64,000 bases of DNA from assembly GCA_020633895.1 (NCBI GenBank), contig JACKCT010000008.1, positions 62,001-126,000 on the forward strand, in the 5' to 3' direction. Position numbers and translations under genes: made by a program. Below the pieces are notes generated by a model. That model saw only the letters and a program-made list of their open reading frames with translations. It had not been told where the DNA came from and did no database searches. Of the stretch, positions 8,834-16,776 are shown piece after piece. Each line of letters opens with the position of its first letter. Position 1 is the first letter of the stretch. The stretch is from Deltaproteobacteria bacterium. GTDB taxonomy: Bacteria > Lernaellota > Lernaellaia > JACKCT01.

Positions 8834-9253
8834 ATGCTCAAAGTCCCGCCCGCCGCTCGCCTCGCTTGGGGCGTTTTTCTCGTCGTCCTGCTGCTGATGC
8901 AGTCCGCCTGCGCGCAAAAATTCCAGGTCCGCGACCGGGAAGACGGCTGGACGCAGCGGGGCACGGCCAGTTGGTACGGCAAAAAATTCCACGGCCGCCA
9001 GACCGCCAGCGGCGAAATCTACAACATGAACAAACTCACCGCCGCCCACCCGTCGCTGCCCTTCGGCACCGTGGTGCGCGTGACCAGCCTGACCAACGGC
9101 CGCTCGGTCATCGTGCGCATCAACGACCGGGGCCCCTCGACCGGCGGACGCATCATCGACCTCTCCTACGCCGCGGCCAAGGAAATCGGCATGATCCAGG
9201 CGGGCCTGATGAAGGTCGAAGTGGAGGTCCTGGAAACGCCAAGGCGCTATTAA
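8834..9253 (+). CDS. rlpA: RlpA-like septal lytic transglycosylase / DPBB protein
   Basis: RlpA proteins cleave or bind peptidoglycan lacking stem peptides. A signal peptide (about residues 1-28, ending QSACAQ, possibly a lipoprotein signal) precedes one double-psi beta-barrel domain: [50 protein letters not shown] and [14 protein letters not shown], followed by the terminal VEVEVLE strand. The catalytic-type Asp and surrounding INDRGP are conserved. No SPOR domain is attached, unlike E. coli RlpA, but a SPOR protein is encoded 3 kb upstream. I chose the ATG at 8834, where the signal peptide begins, over a TTG at 8795. Confidence 0.9.
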   Translation: MLKVPPAARLAWGVFLVVLLLMQSACAQKFQVRDREDGWTQRGTASWYGKKFHGRQTASGEIYNMNKLTAAHPSLPFGTVVRVTSLTNGRSVIVRINDRGPSTGGRIIDLSYAAAKEIGMIQAGLMKVEVEVLETPRRY

Positions 9254-9343
9254 GTCCCTGATATTCCTAAAATAACACGCTCTTGCGCGCCTTTGGGGGC
9301 TCCGGTATCCTAACACCCTGCGTCCACACGTCTAGGATCACCC

Positions 9344-11746
9344 TTGGCTTCCAACCCCTCGCCCAACAAACCCTGTCCCGAAGGCACCCCGGCCGCCAAC
9401 GCGCCGCCGCCGCCCCAAGGCATGTTGGGCGTGACCGCGGACTTCATCCTGCGGGCGAAGCTGCGGCTGTTCCTGATTATCTTCGTGACCGCCGTGGCGA
9501 TTGCCCTGCTCGTCTCCCGGACGACCGTCAAGGGCATCACCGTCCTGCCCGAAGGCACCTACGCCCAACGCAGCATCCGCGCCCCCTACGACTTCGAAAT
9601 CGTCGACGATGTCGCCACGATCAAGAAACAGGACGACGCCAAATATTCCGTCCCGCCGATCCTGGGCTACGACCCGGAGGTCCTCGACCGGGCGAAATTC
9701 CGCGTCCTATCGGCCTTCGCCACCGCCCAGGCTTCCCTGCGTCGACGGGATGCCGCCGAGTTGCCGACCGAGGGCGGAACCGAAGAGGTCATCAACGCCC
9801 GTTTCGCCGAGGATCTGCCCGAGGAATTCACACCCGAGGAGCTGGGCGTTCTCTATGACGCGGACTACAACCAGGCCATCGGCGACATCGCCGTCGCCCT
9901 GCTCGACACGCAGTCCGAAGCCTATGTGACCGACGAACTGCCGCTGATCGATAAGTTGCAGGCCGACGAGGAAGGACGCGTCCGCACCGACAAGGTGCTC
10001 ATCCGCGATCTGACCGCCGAGGCAAAGCCGACGCCCATGGACGAAACGAAGGTCATCACGCTCGAGCAGGCCCGGCAGATCATCGAACAGGCCGGAGAAA
10101 AGATCGCCGGGGACATTCCCCCGGCGGCGGTGCCGGTTGTCGTGAAAATCGCCAAGAGCCTGGTCACGCCCAACGTCCGAGTCATGGCCGACGAAACGCA
10201 GGAGCGCCGCGCGGCCGCCGTGCGCGAGGTCATCCCCGTGCGCATTGTCTACAAAAAAAATCAGCTCATCGTCGGCGAAGGCCACCACGTGACCACCGAG
10301 CAGGCCATGGTGCTGCGCTGGCTGTCCGAGCACGAAAGCGGCGTGGCGACCATCCCCCGCGTCCTGGGTCTGGCGATCCTGCTGTCGATCCTGGTGTACT
10401 TCGCGTTCTACGTCTCGGACGTAAACATCCCCGCCTTCAATATCTCCGAGCGGGATTTTACGTTCCTGGGCATCAACCTCGTTCTGACGCTCGTTTTCTT
10501 CCGCCTGTTCATGTTCCTGGGCGACATCCTCGCCTTGCAATCGCCTCTCTTCTCCCCCACGGCGATGCTCTTCCTCTTCCCCATCGCCGGGGCCGCGATG
10601 CTGGTGCGGCTGGTGTTGCGGTTCGAGGTCGCCCTGGTATTTTCGGTGTGCCTGGCGTTGATGGCGCGTCAGCTCGTGAGCGCCGATTTGCCGATTGCGC
10701 CCTATGTGCTCATCTCCAGCCTCATCGGCATCCACGGCGTCGCCGACGCGACACGGCGCTTCGAGGCAATCAAGGCGGGCCTGCGCGTGGCGGCGATCAA
10801 CGTGGCGATGATCGTGTGCGTGCTGCTGCTGCAAGGCAAGTTCGAGGGGATGTGGACAATCCTGGTCTCGGGCCTGGCCGGCGGCCTGCTCTCGGGCCTG
10901 ATCGTGGTGGCCATGGCGCCGCTGGCCGAAGGCATCTTCCGCTATCTGACGCCGTTCTCCCTGATGGAACTGGCCAGCTATGAGCACCCGCTGCTCCAGC
11001 AGATCATGACCAAAACCCCGGGCACCTTTCAACACTCGGTGACGATCAGCGCCCTGTCCGAAGCCGCCGCCGAGGAAATCGGCGCCGATGCCCTGCTGTG
11101 CCGAGTGGGCGCGCTGTTCCACGACTGCGGCAAGTCGCTGCATCCGGAGTGGTTCGTGGAAAACCAGGCCCAGGGCAACCCCCACGACCGCCTGGACGAT
11201 CCCTTCCGCAGCGCCGAGATCATCATGCAACACGTGCCCGACGGCGTGGAATTGGCGCTGGAACATCGCCTGGGCGACCGCATCATCGACTTCATCAAGG
11301 AACACCACGGCACAACGATGGTGAGCTATTTCTACAACAAAGCGGTGCGAAACGCGGGCGAACCGTGCTCGGTCGACCCGGCGCTGTTCCGCTATCCCGG
11401 CCCCACGCCCCAGACGCGGGAGACGGCGATCCTCATGATCGCCGACGCCACCGAGGCCACCAGCCGGACGCTGAAGGATCGGTCCTACGAATCCGTGCGG
11501 GAGATGATCGACAAGACGATCGCCCGGCTTCGCGAGGCGGGTCAGTTCGACCATGCCCCCATCACGCAGTACGATCTGGCGGCGATTCGCGAGTCGTTCT
11601 GTCGCGTTCTGACCGGCGTGGGCAAGGACCGGGCCGCCGAGATTCCCCGCTCCGAGCAAAGCCCCAACTTCGACGTCACCCCCGAGCCGACGCCCCGTCG
11701 CCGGGCCGGAGACCGGGCCCCGGACGCGGCCGGTGGCGTCGCCTAA
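9344..11746 (+). CDS. PgpH/YqfF-type 7TM HD phosphohydrolase (probable c-di-AMP phosphodiesterase)
   Basis: At 800 residues this has the full PgpH layout: one N-terminal membrane helix (about 42-62), a large extracytoplasmic 7TMR-HDED domain (about 65-335), seven membrane segments (about 340-560) and a cytosolic HD domain. The HD residues are visible in FQHSVTISAL, LFHDCGKSLHPEWF, EIIMQHVPDGVELALEHRLGDRIIDFIKEHHGT and IADATEATSRTL. Characterised homologues hydrolyse cyclic di-AMP to pApA. The start is a TTG at 9344 behind TAGGATC, with a later ATG at 9422 as an alternative. Many genomes place ybeY after this gene; here the next gene is on the other strand. Confidence 0.9.
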   Translation: MASNPSPNKPCPEGTPAANAPPPPQGMLGVTADFILRAKLRLFLIIFVTAVAIALLVSRTTVKGITVLPEGTYAQRSIRAPYDFEIVDDVATIKKQDDAKYSVPPILGYDPEVLDRAKFRVLSAFATAQASLRRRDAAELPTEGGTEEVINARFAEDLPEEFTPEELGVLYDADYNQAIGDIAVALLDTQSEAYVTDELPLIDKLQADEEGRVRTDKVLIRDLTAEAKPTPMDETKVITLEQARQIIEQAGEKIAGDIPPAAVPVVVKIAKSLVTPNVRVMADETQERRAAAVREVIPVRIVYKKNQLIVGEGHHVTTEQAMVLRWLSEHESGVATIPRVLGLAILLSILVYFAFYVSDVNIPAFNISERDFTFLGINLVLTLVFFRLFMFLGDILALQSPLFSPTAMLFLFPIAGAAMLVRLVLRFEVALVFSVCLALMARQLVSADLPIAPYVLISSLIGIHGVADATRRFEAIKAGLRVAAINVAMIVCVLLLQGKFEGMWTILVSGLAGGLLSGLIVVAMAPLAEGIFRYLTPFSLMELASYEHPLLQQIMTKTPGTFQHSVTISALSEAAAEEIGADALLCRVGALFHDCGKSLHPEWFVENQAQGNPHDRLDDPFRSAEIIMQHVPDGVELALEHRLGDRIIDFIKEHHGTTMVSYFYNKAVRNAGEPCSVDPALFRYPGPTPQTRETAILMIADATEATSRTLKDRSYESVREMIDKTIARLREAGQFDHAPITQYDLAAIRESFCRVLTGVGKDRAAEIPRSEQSPNFDVTPEPTPRRRAGDRAPDAAGGVA

Positions 11747-11781
11747 AGCGCACGCATTCCTGCGCACCCTAGCGCAACTCT

Positions 11782-11795
11782 GATTTCGTGAAATC
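11782..11795. terminator. Hairpin between convergent genes
   Basis: GATTTC-GT-GAAATC lies between two convergent stops (11746 and 11816). Wobble pairing extends the stem to 11779-11798. It could serve both strands as a weak terminator; no T-run is present. Confidence 0.35.
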
Positions 11796-11815
11796 GGAAA
11801 TGAATGCCGGGCTGA

Positions 11816-12634
11816 CTACGCGGCGAGGCCGGTCGACACCCGTCGGGAGCGACTCGTCCGCCAGGCGTAGACGCACACCCCGCAGACCGCCGCGTAGATC
11901 AGCGTGACCTGCACGAACTGCCCGGTGAGGCGGCAGATGATGCTGTGACTGAAAAAGGCGACGAACCAGAAGGCGTTGGCGGCGATCGCCGAGGAATCGA
12001 ACTTCGAGCGGTCGATGGCGAACTGCGTCAGACGCATGATGATCACGGCGGCGAAAATAACGAACGCGGCGATGGACACGGCCGGAATCGTCATGCCCGC
12101 GCTGGAGGTGACGCCGACCCAGAGGATGCCGAAAACGCTGATGCGCTGGAGAACCTTCCAGATCTTCGGGTTCATGGCGCGCTGTACGCGGGGATGTGAG
12201 GTCGCGATGAGCAGGACCAGCATGATCGTGGCCATGTATGTGCAGCCGTCGCCGTAGGGATTGAGCGCGTTGTTGATGGACGCGAAGTGGAGGTCTCCTT
12301 CGGTCGCCATCCAGGTCACAACCGCCGCGTGGACGACAATGAAGATGCCGACCGCGACGCTCAGCGGCTTGCGATAGCCCATCACCCGCTTCCACGATCC
12401 CCCGAGAAACCGCGCCGCGAAGGGCATCAGCAAGATCAGGCAGAGCATCAGGATCGACAGATGACCGGTGATGACCGTGACGTTTTCCCGATACTCCGCC
12501 ATCGGCCACAGGGCGGCCGGCAGCGCATAGACCAGCGCGGTGAAGACCAGGGTCACGGCCAAAATTCCGGGGCTTATCATCGTCGGAGCACCCTCGATGC
12601 CGGGAACGAACGACCCGGCGTGCATGGCGTTCAT
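11816..12634 (-). CDS. Membrane protein resembling ferric-reductase/MsrQ-type haem membrane domain
   Basis: The 272-residue protein has seven or eight predicted membrane segments, beginning with GILAVTLVFTALVYALPAAL. The segment RKPLSVAVGIFIVVHAAVVTW and the downstream MNPKIWKVLQRISVFGILW follow the pattern of the ferric reductase-like transmembrane domain (YedZ/MsrQ family), whose histidines bind haem. One histidine (VVHAAVV) is present, but the position usually read as LHR is LQR here, so haem ligation may be incomplete. No MsrP partner lies nearby. The start at 12634 has GGGGGA just upstream. Function is unassigned. Confidence 0.45.
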   Translation of the reverse strand: MNAMHAGSFVPGIEGAPTMISPGILAVTLVFTALVYALPAALWPMAEYRENVTVITGHLSILMLCLILLMPFAARFLGGSWKRVMGYRKPLSVAVGIFIVVHAAVVTWMATEGDLHFASINNALNPYGDGCTYMATIMLVLLIATSHPRVQRAMNPKIWKVLQRISVFGILWVGVTSSAGMTIPAVSIAAFVIFAAVIIMRLTQFAIDRSKFDSSAIAANAFWFVAFFSHSIICRLTGQFVQVTLIYAAVCGVCVYAWRTSRSRRVSTGLAA

Positions 12635-12719
12635 TATCCCCCATTTTCCGCCAAGTCAAAGAATTTGGCGACCGGCCGCCGGTCAGCTTACTTTTTTCTT
12701 CCGGGAGAAAATATTAGTC

Positions 12720-12747
12720 TTGCTATCTTTCGCGTTACACTTAATAT
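12720..12747 (+). promoter_or_regulatory. Possible sigma70-type promoter for the SGNH gene
   Basis: TTGCTA (12720-12725) and TAATAT (12742-12747) are separated by 16 bases in an AT-rich stretch of the divergent intergenic region, about 40 bases before the SGNH start. Each hexamer matches the consensus at four of six positions. Confidence 0.35.
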
Positions 12748-12786
12748 CCGCGCCTGGCATTTCCCTCTGTGGGGGCCGAGGCCGCC

Positions 12787-13794
12787 GTGAAATCCGAACT
12801 ATTTCCCCCCAAGGGCAATTTGCCCATCCCCGAGCAAACCGCTCCGGCCTCGTCACGCCCCTCGCCCCTGCGCCTTTTGCGCAAATTCTACGGCGCTCTG
12901 CTGGGGATGATCATCGCCTTGGTGGCGATCAATTACATTTTGATTCTTATCGTCCCGAATTTTCGAGATATTTTAACTTTCGACGACGAGCTTTTCTTTC
13001 GTTATAAGCCTCTTTCAAAAACGAAGGACTACCACACGCTGCTGGCCGATCACCGCTCGGTCAGCTACGAGATCGGCCCCTTCGGCGAGCGGGTGGACTC
13101 CCCGGCCGCCGCCGAACGCTACCATGACCCCTACATCCTCTGCCTGGGCGACTCGACCACCTTCGGGCACGGCGCCGACGGCAACGAGTCCTACCCCTAC
13201 TTTCTCGACCAGCTCGTTCAGCCCACCGCAACGGCGCTGAACTTCGGCGTTTCCGGCTACAACACGTACCAGACGTGCCAATACGCGAAGAAACTCATCA
13301 ACGAGTTTCATCCCAAGGTGGCCGTGCTGCAGTTCGATTACAACGACGACGACCCGGTCCTGCCCATCCAGGCGCCGCCGGATCGGGCCTGGCCGTGGCG
13401 TTCGCGCGTCGGCGGGATGTTTCGATTTTTGGCGCTCGAATCCCCCGCCGGACGTCGGCTCAACGACACCACGCCCAACGCGCGATTGTCGTTTGAAAAC
13501 CTGATGCAATCGATGCGCGGACAGGATATGGGGGTGGTGCTGATCTACGAGACGCTGCCCAAGTCCCTGCAGGGCCTCCCGCTCGACGAATTGCCTCGGC
13601 GGTATGGGCTTCGCACGATCGCCCATGAGATCACGTACTATCGCAATCCGGAAAACCGCCTCAAGTCGTCCTACCACCTCAACGGGCGCGGGGCCAAGGA
13701 ATTGGCCGGGAACGTCAATCGTCTGATTCGGGAAAATTTTCCGGAGTTGTTCGATCCCGACCTGCGGTTGCTCAAAGCCCAGCCCGATACCTGA
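12787..13794 (+). CDS. Membrane-anchored SGNH/GDSL hydrolase-like protein
   Basis: One membrane helix (about residues 39-60, LLGMIIALVAINYILILIVP) anchors an extracytoplasmic SGNH domain. The nucleophile block is ILCLGDSTTFGHGADGNESYPYFLDQLV (Ser near residue 121), followed by LNFGVSGYNTYQ for block II and LQFDYNDDDP for block III. SSYHLNGRGAKELAGNV near the end supplies the catalytic-type His, although the usual Asp three residues before it is not seen. Such proteins act as esterases or O-acetyl hydrolases on surface sugars. The GTG at 12787 is preferred over the GTG at 12769 because GAGG lies in front of it. Confidence 0.75.
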   Translation: MKSELFPPKGNLPIPEQTAPASSRPSPLRLLRKFYGALLGMIIALVAINYILILIVPNFRDILTFDDELFFRYKPLSKTKDYHTLLADHRSVSYEIGPFGERVDSPAAAERYHDPYILCLGDSTTFGHGADGNESYPYFLDQLVQPTATALNFGVSGYNTYQTCQYAKKLINEFHPKVAVLQFDYNDDDPVLPIQAPPDRAWPWRSRVGGMFRFLALESPAGRRLNDTTPNARLSFENLMQSMRGQDMGVVLIYETLPKSLQGLPLDELPRRYGLRTIAHEITYYRNPENRLKSSYHLNGRGAKELAGNVNRLIRENFPELFDPDLRLLKAQPDT

Positions 13795-13814
13795 TCGCCC
13801 GCCTCACGACAACA

Positions 13815-15209
13815 TTACGACAAGAGCAATCGCGCCGCCGTCTTCGCCAGCAGACCGAAATCGCCGACCTCGCGGATGTTGATCAGCCGCCTCAAGACAT
13901 ACGACGGACGCAGGTAAAACCCCATGTACGCCCGGCGCCGCATCTGTTTGAGTTGGCGTAGGGGCATGATCGACGTGTTGTACACCCACCGGTTTTTGTA
14001 CTTCTCGGCCACGGCGATCTTCGGCGCGACGCGGCGGTAGAACTCGGTGCCGGGCGTGGCCGTGGCGATGTTGAACTCGGCATAGTCAAGCTGCATACCC
14101 GTGGCGAAAGGCAAGACCCGAGACGCCGATTCGGGCGTGTCCCCCTCCACGCCGATCATGAACAGGCCGGTCACTTCCAACCCCGCCTCCTTCGACCAAC
14201 GTACCGCCTCGGCCTGACCTTCGATGGTCGCGCCCTTGCCGTTGATCTCCAGCAAGTCGTCGTTCGGCGTCTCCAGGCCGAAGGAGATGTGATGGCACCC
14301 GGCCCGCGCCATGAGCGAGAGCAAGTCCGGATTCACCAAATCGTGCCGGGTGGTGCATCGCCAGGTGACGTCCAACCCCCGCGAAAGTATCCCCTCGCAC
14401 ACGCCGCGGACCAGTTTTTCCGACGCGGTAAACGTGTCGTCGCGAAAGAGGATCTGCGGAATGCGATGGCGATGGACGATTTCCTCCAACTCGGCCAGCA
14501 CGTTTTCCGCGCTGCGCAAACGGATGCGATGCATGTGGTAGATGTTCGTGGTGCAAAAAGTACAAAGTGGGCGCGAACAGCCCCGGCTCATCGCCATGGT
14601 CGTAAAGGGATTGCGTTTGAGGAATGGCGCGCGATAGCGACGGCTGGGCACCAGGTCCCGCGCGGGAAACGGCAGCGCGTTCAGATCCTTCACCAATTCG
14701 CGGGGCGTTGTGCGGATTTCGTCACCCTCCCGCCAGGCCAGATTTGCCGATCGATCGCCGTCGGCCAGGCGGGCGAAGGGGTCGTCGATCTCGCCGATAG
14801 CCGCGTAATCCACCGCCGAATCGGCCAGCGCCAACTCCGGATGCACCGTCACCGGTGGGCCGCCGATGACGGTTGTCACCTCCGGCCGTCGTTTCTTGAT
14901 CTCGCCAAGCAACGCCAGGTCTCCGTCCAGCGCCTCCCATCCCGACGCCAGCCCGACGAAATCCGGGGCCTCCCGCGCCACCTCGTCGATCACTTTTTGC
15001 GGCGGCTCGTGCGTGACGTTGGTGTCCAGGATGCGCACCTCGTGCCCCCGCTCGCGCAGGAGCGCCGCGGCCGTCATCTGATCCAACGGCGGAATCGCCA
15101 TCGACGCGGGGAAATCCGCCCCGGTCCAGTCGCGCAAAAACACGCGGGCCTTGCCGTCGATGTAGAGCATGGGTTGGAGGATGAAAAACTTGGCCATGGC
15201 CGACCGCAT
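13815..15209 (-). CDS. B12-binding-domain radical SAM protein with CX4CX2C cluster motif
   Basis: The N-terminal cobalamin-binding domain (about 30-150: PPLDQMTAAALLRERGHEVRILDTN, FVGLASG, TTVIGGPPVTVHPE) precedes a radical SAM barrel with VLFRDDTFT-like strands, RHDLVNPDLLSLMARAGCHHISFGLET and GLFMIGVEGDTPES. The cluster motif reads SRGC-SRPL-CTFC, four residues between the first two cysteines rather than three, and the codons confirm it. B12 radical SAM enzymes methylate or rearrange unreactive carbon. This is the last gene of the operon, 15 bases after its upstream neighbour. An alternative ATG at 15197 gives MAKFFILQPM. Confidence 0.85.
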   Translation of the reverse strand: MRSAMAKFFILQPMLYIDGKARVFLRDWTGADFPASMAIPPLDQMTAAALLRERGHEVRILDTNVTHEPPQKVIDEVAREAPDFVGLASGWEALDGDLALLGEIKKRRPEVTTVIGGPPVTVHPELALADSAVDYAAIGEIDDPFARLADGDRSANLAWREGDEIRTTPRELVKDLNALPFPARDLVPSRRYRAPFLKRNPFTTMAMSRGCSRPLCTFCTTNIYHMHRIRLRSAENVLAELEEIVHRHRIPQILFRDDTFTASEKLVRGVCEGILSRGLDVTWRCTTRHDLVNPDLLSLMARAGCHHISFGLETPNDDLLEINGKGATIEGQAEAVRWSKEAGLEVTGLFMIGVEGDTPESASRVLPFATGMQLDYAEFNIATATPGTEFYRRVAPKIAVAEKYKNRWVYNTSIMPLRQLKQMRRRAYMGFYLRPSYVLRRLINIREVGDFGLLAKTAARLLLS

Positions 15210-15224
15210 CGCGCCGCCGCGCGG

Positions 15225-16658
15225 CTAGATCTGTCCCATCACGAACTGCCGGAAAAAGAGCCGGAAACCGGCCATCATGTGGGACAGCTTAATGGAACGC
15301 ACCACGAACAGGTGCCGCCAGATGATTCGCGGGCGCATGAAAAACAGCCAGTTGGCGCGCTTGTGCAGTCGGTCGAGTTCCGGGCCGGTCATGCCGTCGG
15401 GCACGAAAGGCAGATTGTCGCCGTTGGGATTGAAGGTCGACCACTGCTCCCACTCGCCCTTCTTGATGCGCCCCTCGGCCAGCAACGTCTCGTACAACTC
15501 GGTGCCCGGATACGGCACGGTGATGCCGAATTTGGCGATGTCCAGATCCAAGGAGAGTGCAAAATCGATCGTCTCGCGGGTCATCTCGGCGGTCTCGCCG
15601 GGCAGACCGAGCATGAAAAACGCGGTGATCTCAAGGCCCGCCTTCTTCGCCGCCGTGACACCCTCGCGCACCTTGGCGGCGGTGCATTTCTTGTCCACGT
15701 TCTTGAGCAGCGCGTCCACGCCCGACTCGATGCCGAACAGCACGCGCTTGCATCGCGCTGCTTTCATGGCCCGGCAGATCTCTTCGTCGATCACGTCCAC
15801 CCGCGTCTCCGTCGTCCACCACCAGCGGCCGGGGATCTTGCGCTCGATAATCGCTTGGCACGTCTCCAAGCCGTGCCTCTTGTGGACCGGGAAGATCGGA
15901 TCGACGAATCCCACATGCCGGATGCCCCAGTCGCGCACCAGCCACTCCACCTCGGCGGCGATGTTGTCCGGCGAACGGCGACGCACCTTGTGGCCCTGAT
16001 AGCCCAGCGCGCAGTACTTGCAGTGGAAGGGGCAACCGCGCGTGGCCAGCAGCGACAGGCACGGCTTGGCAACGGTCACAAACGGCAGAAAGGTGTAGAC
16101 GTCTTGCGGAAACAGATCCCACGCCGGGCGGGGCAGGTCGTCCAGGTCGGTGGGCGGGTCGGCGAGTTTGGTCATGCGCACCGTGCCGTTGTCCACGAAC
16201 GACAAGCCCGGCACGTCTTCCTCCGCGCCGCCCTTCGTGACCATCTCCACCAGACGCAAAAACGTGTGCTCCACTTCCCCGTGCAACACTGTGTCGGCGT
16301 ATCCCTCGCCCACCAGTTCTTCGTGGAAAACCGATGCATGCAGATTGCCCAGCACGATGTGCGCGCTCGGATGCGCCTCGCGTAGCGTCTTGCTCATGCG
16401 CATCGCCGTCCGAGCGGAGGGTGTCAGGATGCCGATGCCGATGACGTCCGGTTTGAATCGGCGAATCTCCTCGGCAATGTCGTCGTGCGTACGTCGCTCG
16501 CAGAAATTATCGAGGCACCGGACCTCGTGGCCCTCGCGGCGGCAGATGGACGCGATGTACGCCAGGCCGATGACCGGCATGGCTTCCATGAAATCCTGGT
16601 AGTCGCCGAAACCGGTGGCGATGTCCATTTCCGGATTAATTAAGAAAATGCGCGCCAC
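15225..16658 (-). CDS. B12-binding-domain radical SAM protein (paralogue A)
   Basis: The 477-residue protein has the standard class B layout: a cobalamin-binding Rossmann domain (GLAYIASICRREGHEVRCLDN, DVIGIGILTPSA, IVLGNLHASVF) and a radical SAM domain with TRGCPFHCKYC (CX3CX2C, near residue 206), DPIFPVHKRHG, TRVDVIDEEICRAMKAARCKRVLFGIESG and FFMLGLPGETAEMT. A C-terminal helical region (LHKRANWLFFMRPRIIWRHLFVVRSI) is shared only with the paralogue at 18883-20316. The two have the same length once the latter's TTG start is accepted. The start is GTG at 16658. A 118-bp gap separates it from the halogenase-like gene upstream. Confidence 0.9.
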   Translation of the reverse strand: MARIFLINPEMDIATGFGDYQDFMEAMPVIGLAYIASICRREGHEVRCLDNFCERRTHDDIAEEIRRFKPDVIGIGILTPSARTAMRMSKTLREAHPSAHIVLGNLHASVFHEELVGEGYADTVLHGEVEHTFLRLVEMVTKGGAEEDVPGLSFVDNGTVRMTKLADPPTDLDDLPRPAWDLFPQDVYTFLPFVTVAKPCLSLLATRGCPFHCKYCALGYQGHKVRRRSPDNIAAEVEWLVRDWGIRHVGFVDPIFPVHKRHGLETCQAIIERKIPGRWWWTTETRVDVIDEEICRAMKAARCKRVLFGIESGVDALLKNVDKKCTAAKVREGVTAAKKAGLEITAFFMLGLPGETAEMTRETIDFALSLDLDIAKFGITVPYPGTELYETLLAEGRIKKGEWEQWSTFNPNGDNLPFVPDGMTGPELDRLHKRANWLFFMRPRIIWRHLFVVRSIKLSHMMAGFRLFFRQFVMGQI

Positions 16659-16722
16659 GTCCGGCCGGTCCTCGTTCGCGTGGGTTGACGGAAGATTCGA
16701 GTCTAGTGCATGACGGCCCGAT

Positions 16723-16748
16723 CAAAAAGACAGCCAGATCACTTTTTG
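16723..16748 (-). terminator. AT-rich hairpin between halogenase-like and radical SAM genes
   Basis: CAAAAAG and CTTTTTG form a perfect seven-base inverted repeat around a 12-base loop, 28 bases after the halogenase-like stop. The right arm supplies a T-run. It could cause partial termination within the operon. Confidence 0.3.
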
Positions 16749-16776
16749 CCTCGGTCGTGTATGCGGCGGTTGGGCA

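Noticed and set aside
9707-11767. Open 686-codon minus-strand frame under the PgpH-like gene
   Set aside because: It opposes a protein with intact HD motifs and lacks recognisable domains.
14289-16385. Open 698-codon plus-strand frame under two radical SAM genes
   Set aside because: Both genes it opposes show complete family motifs, and this frame shows none.
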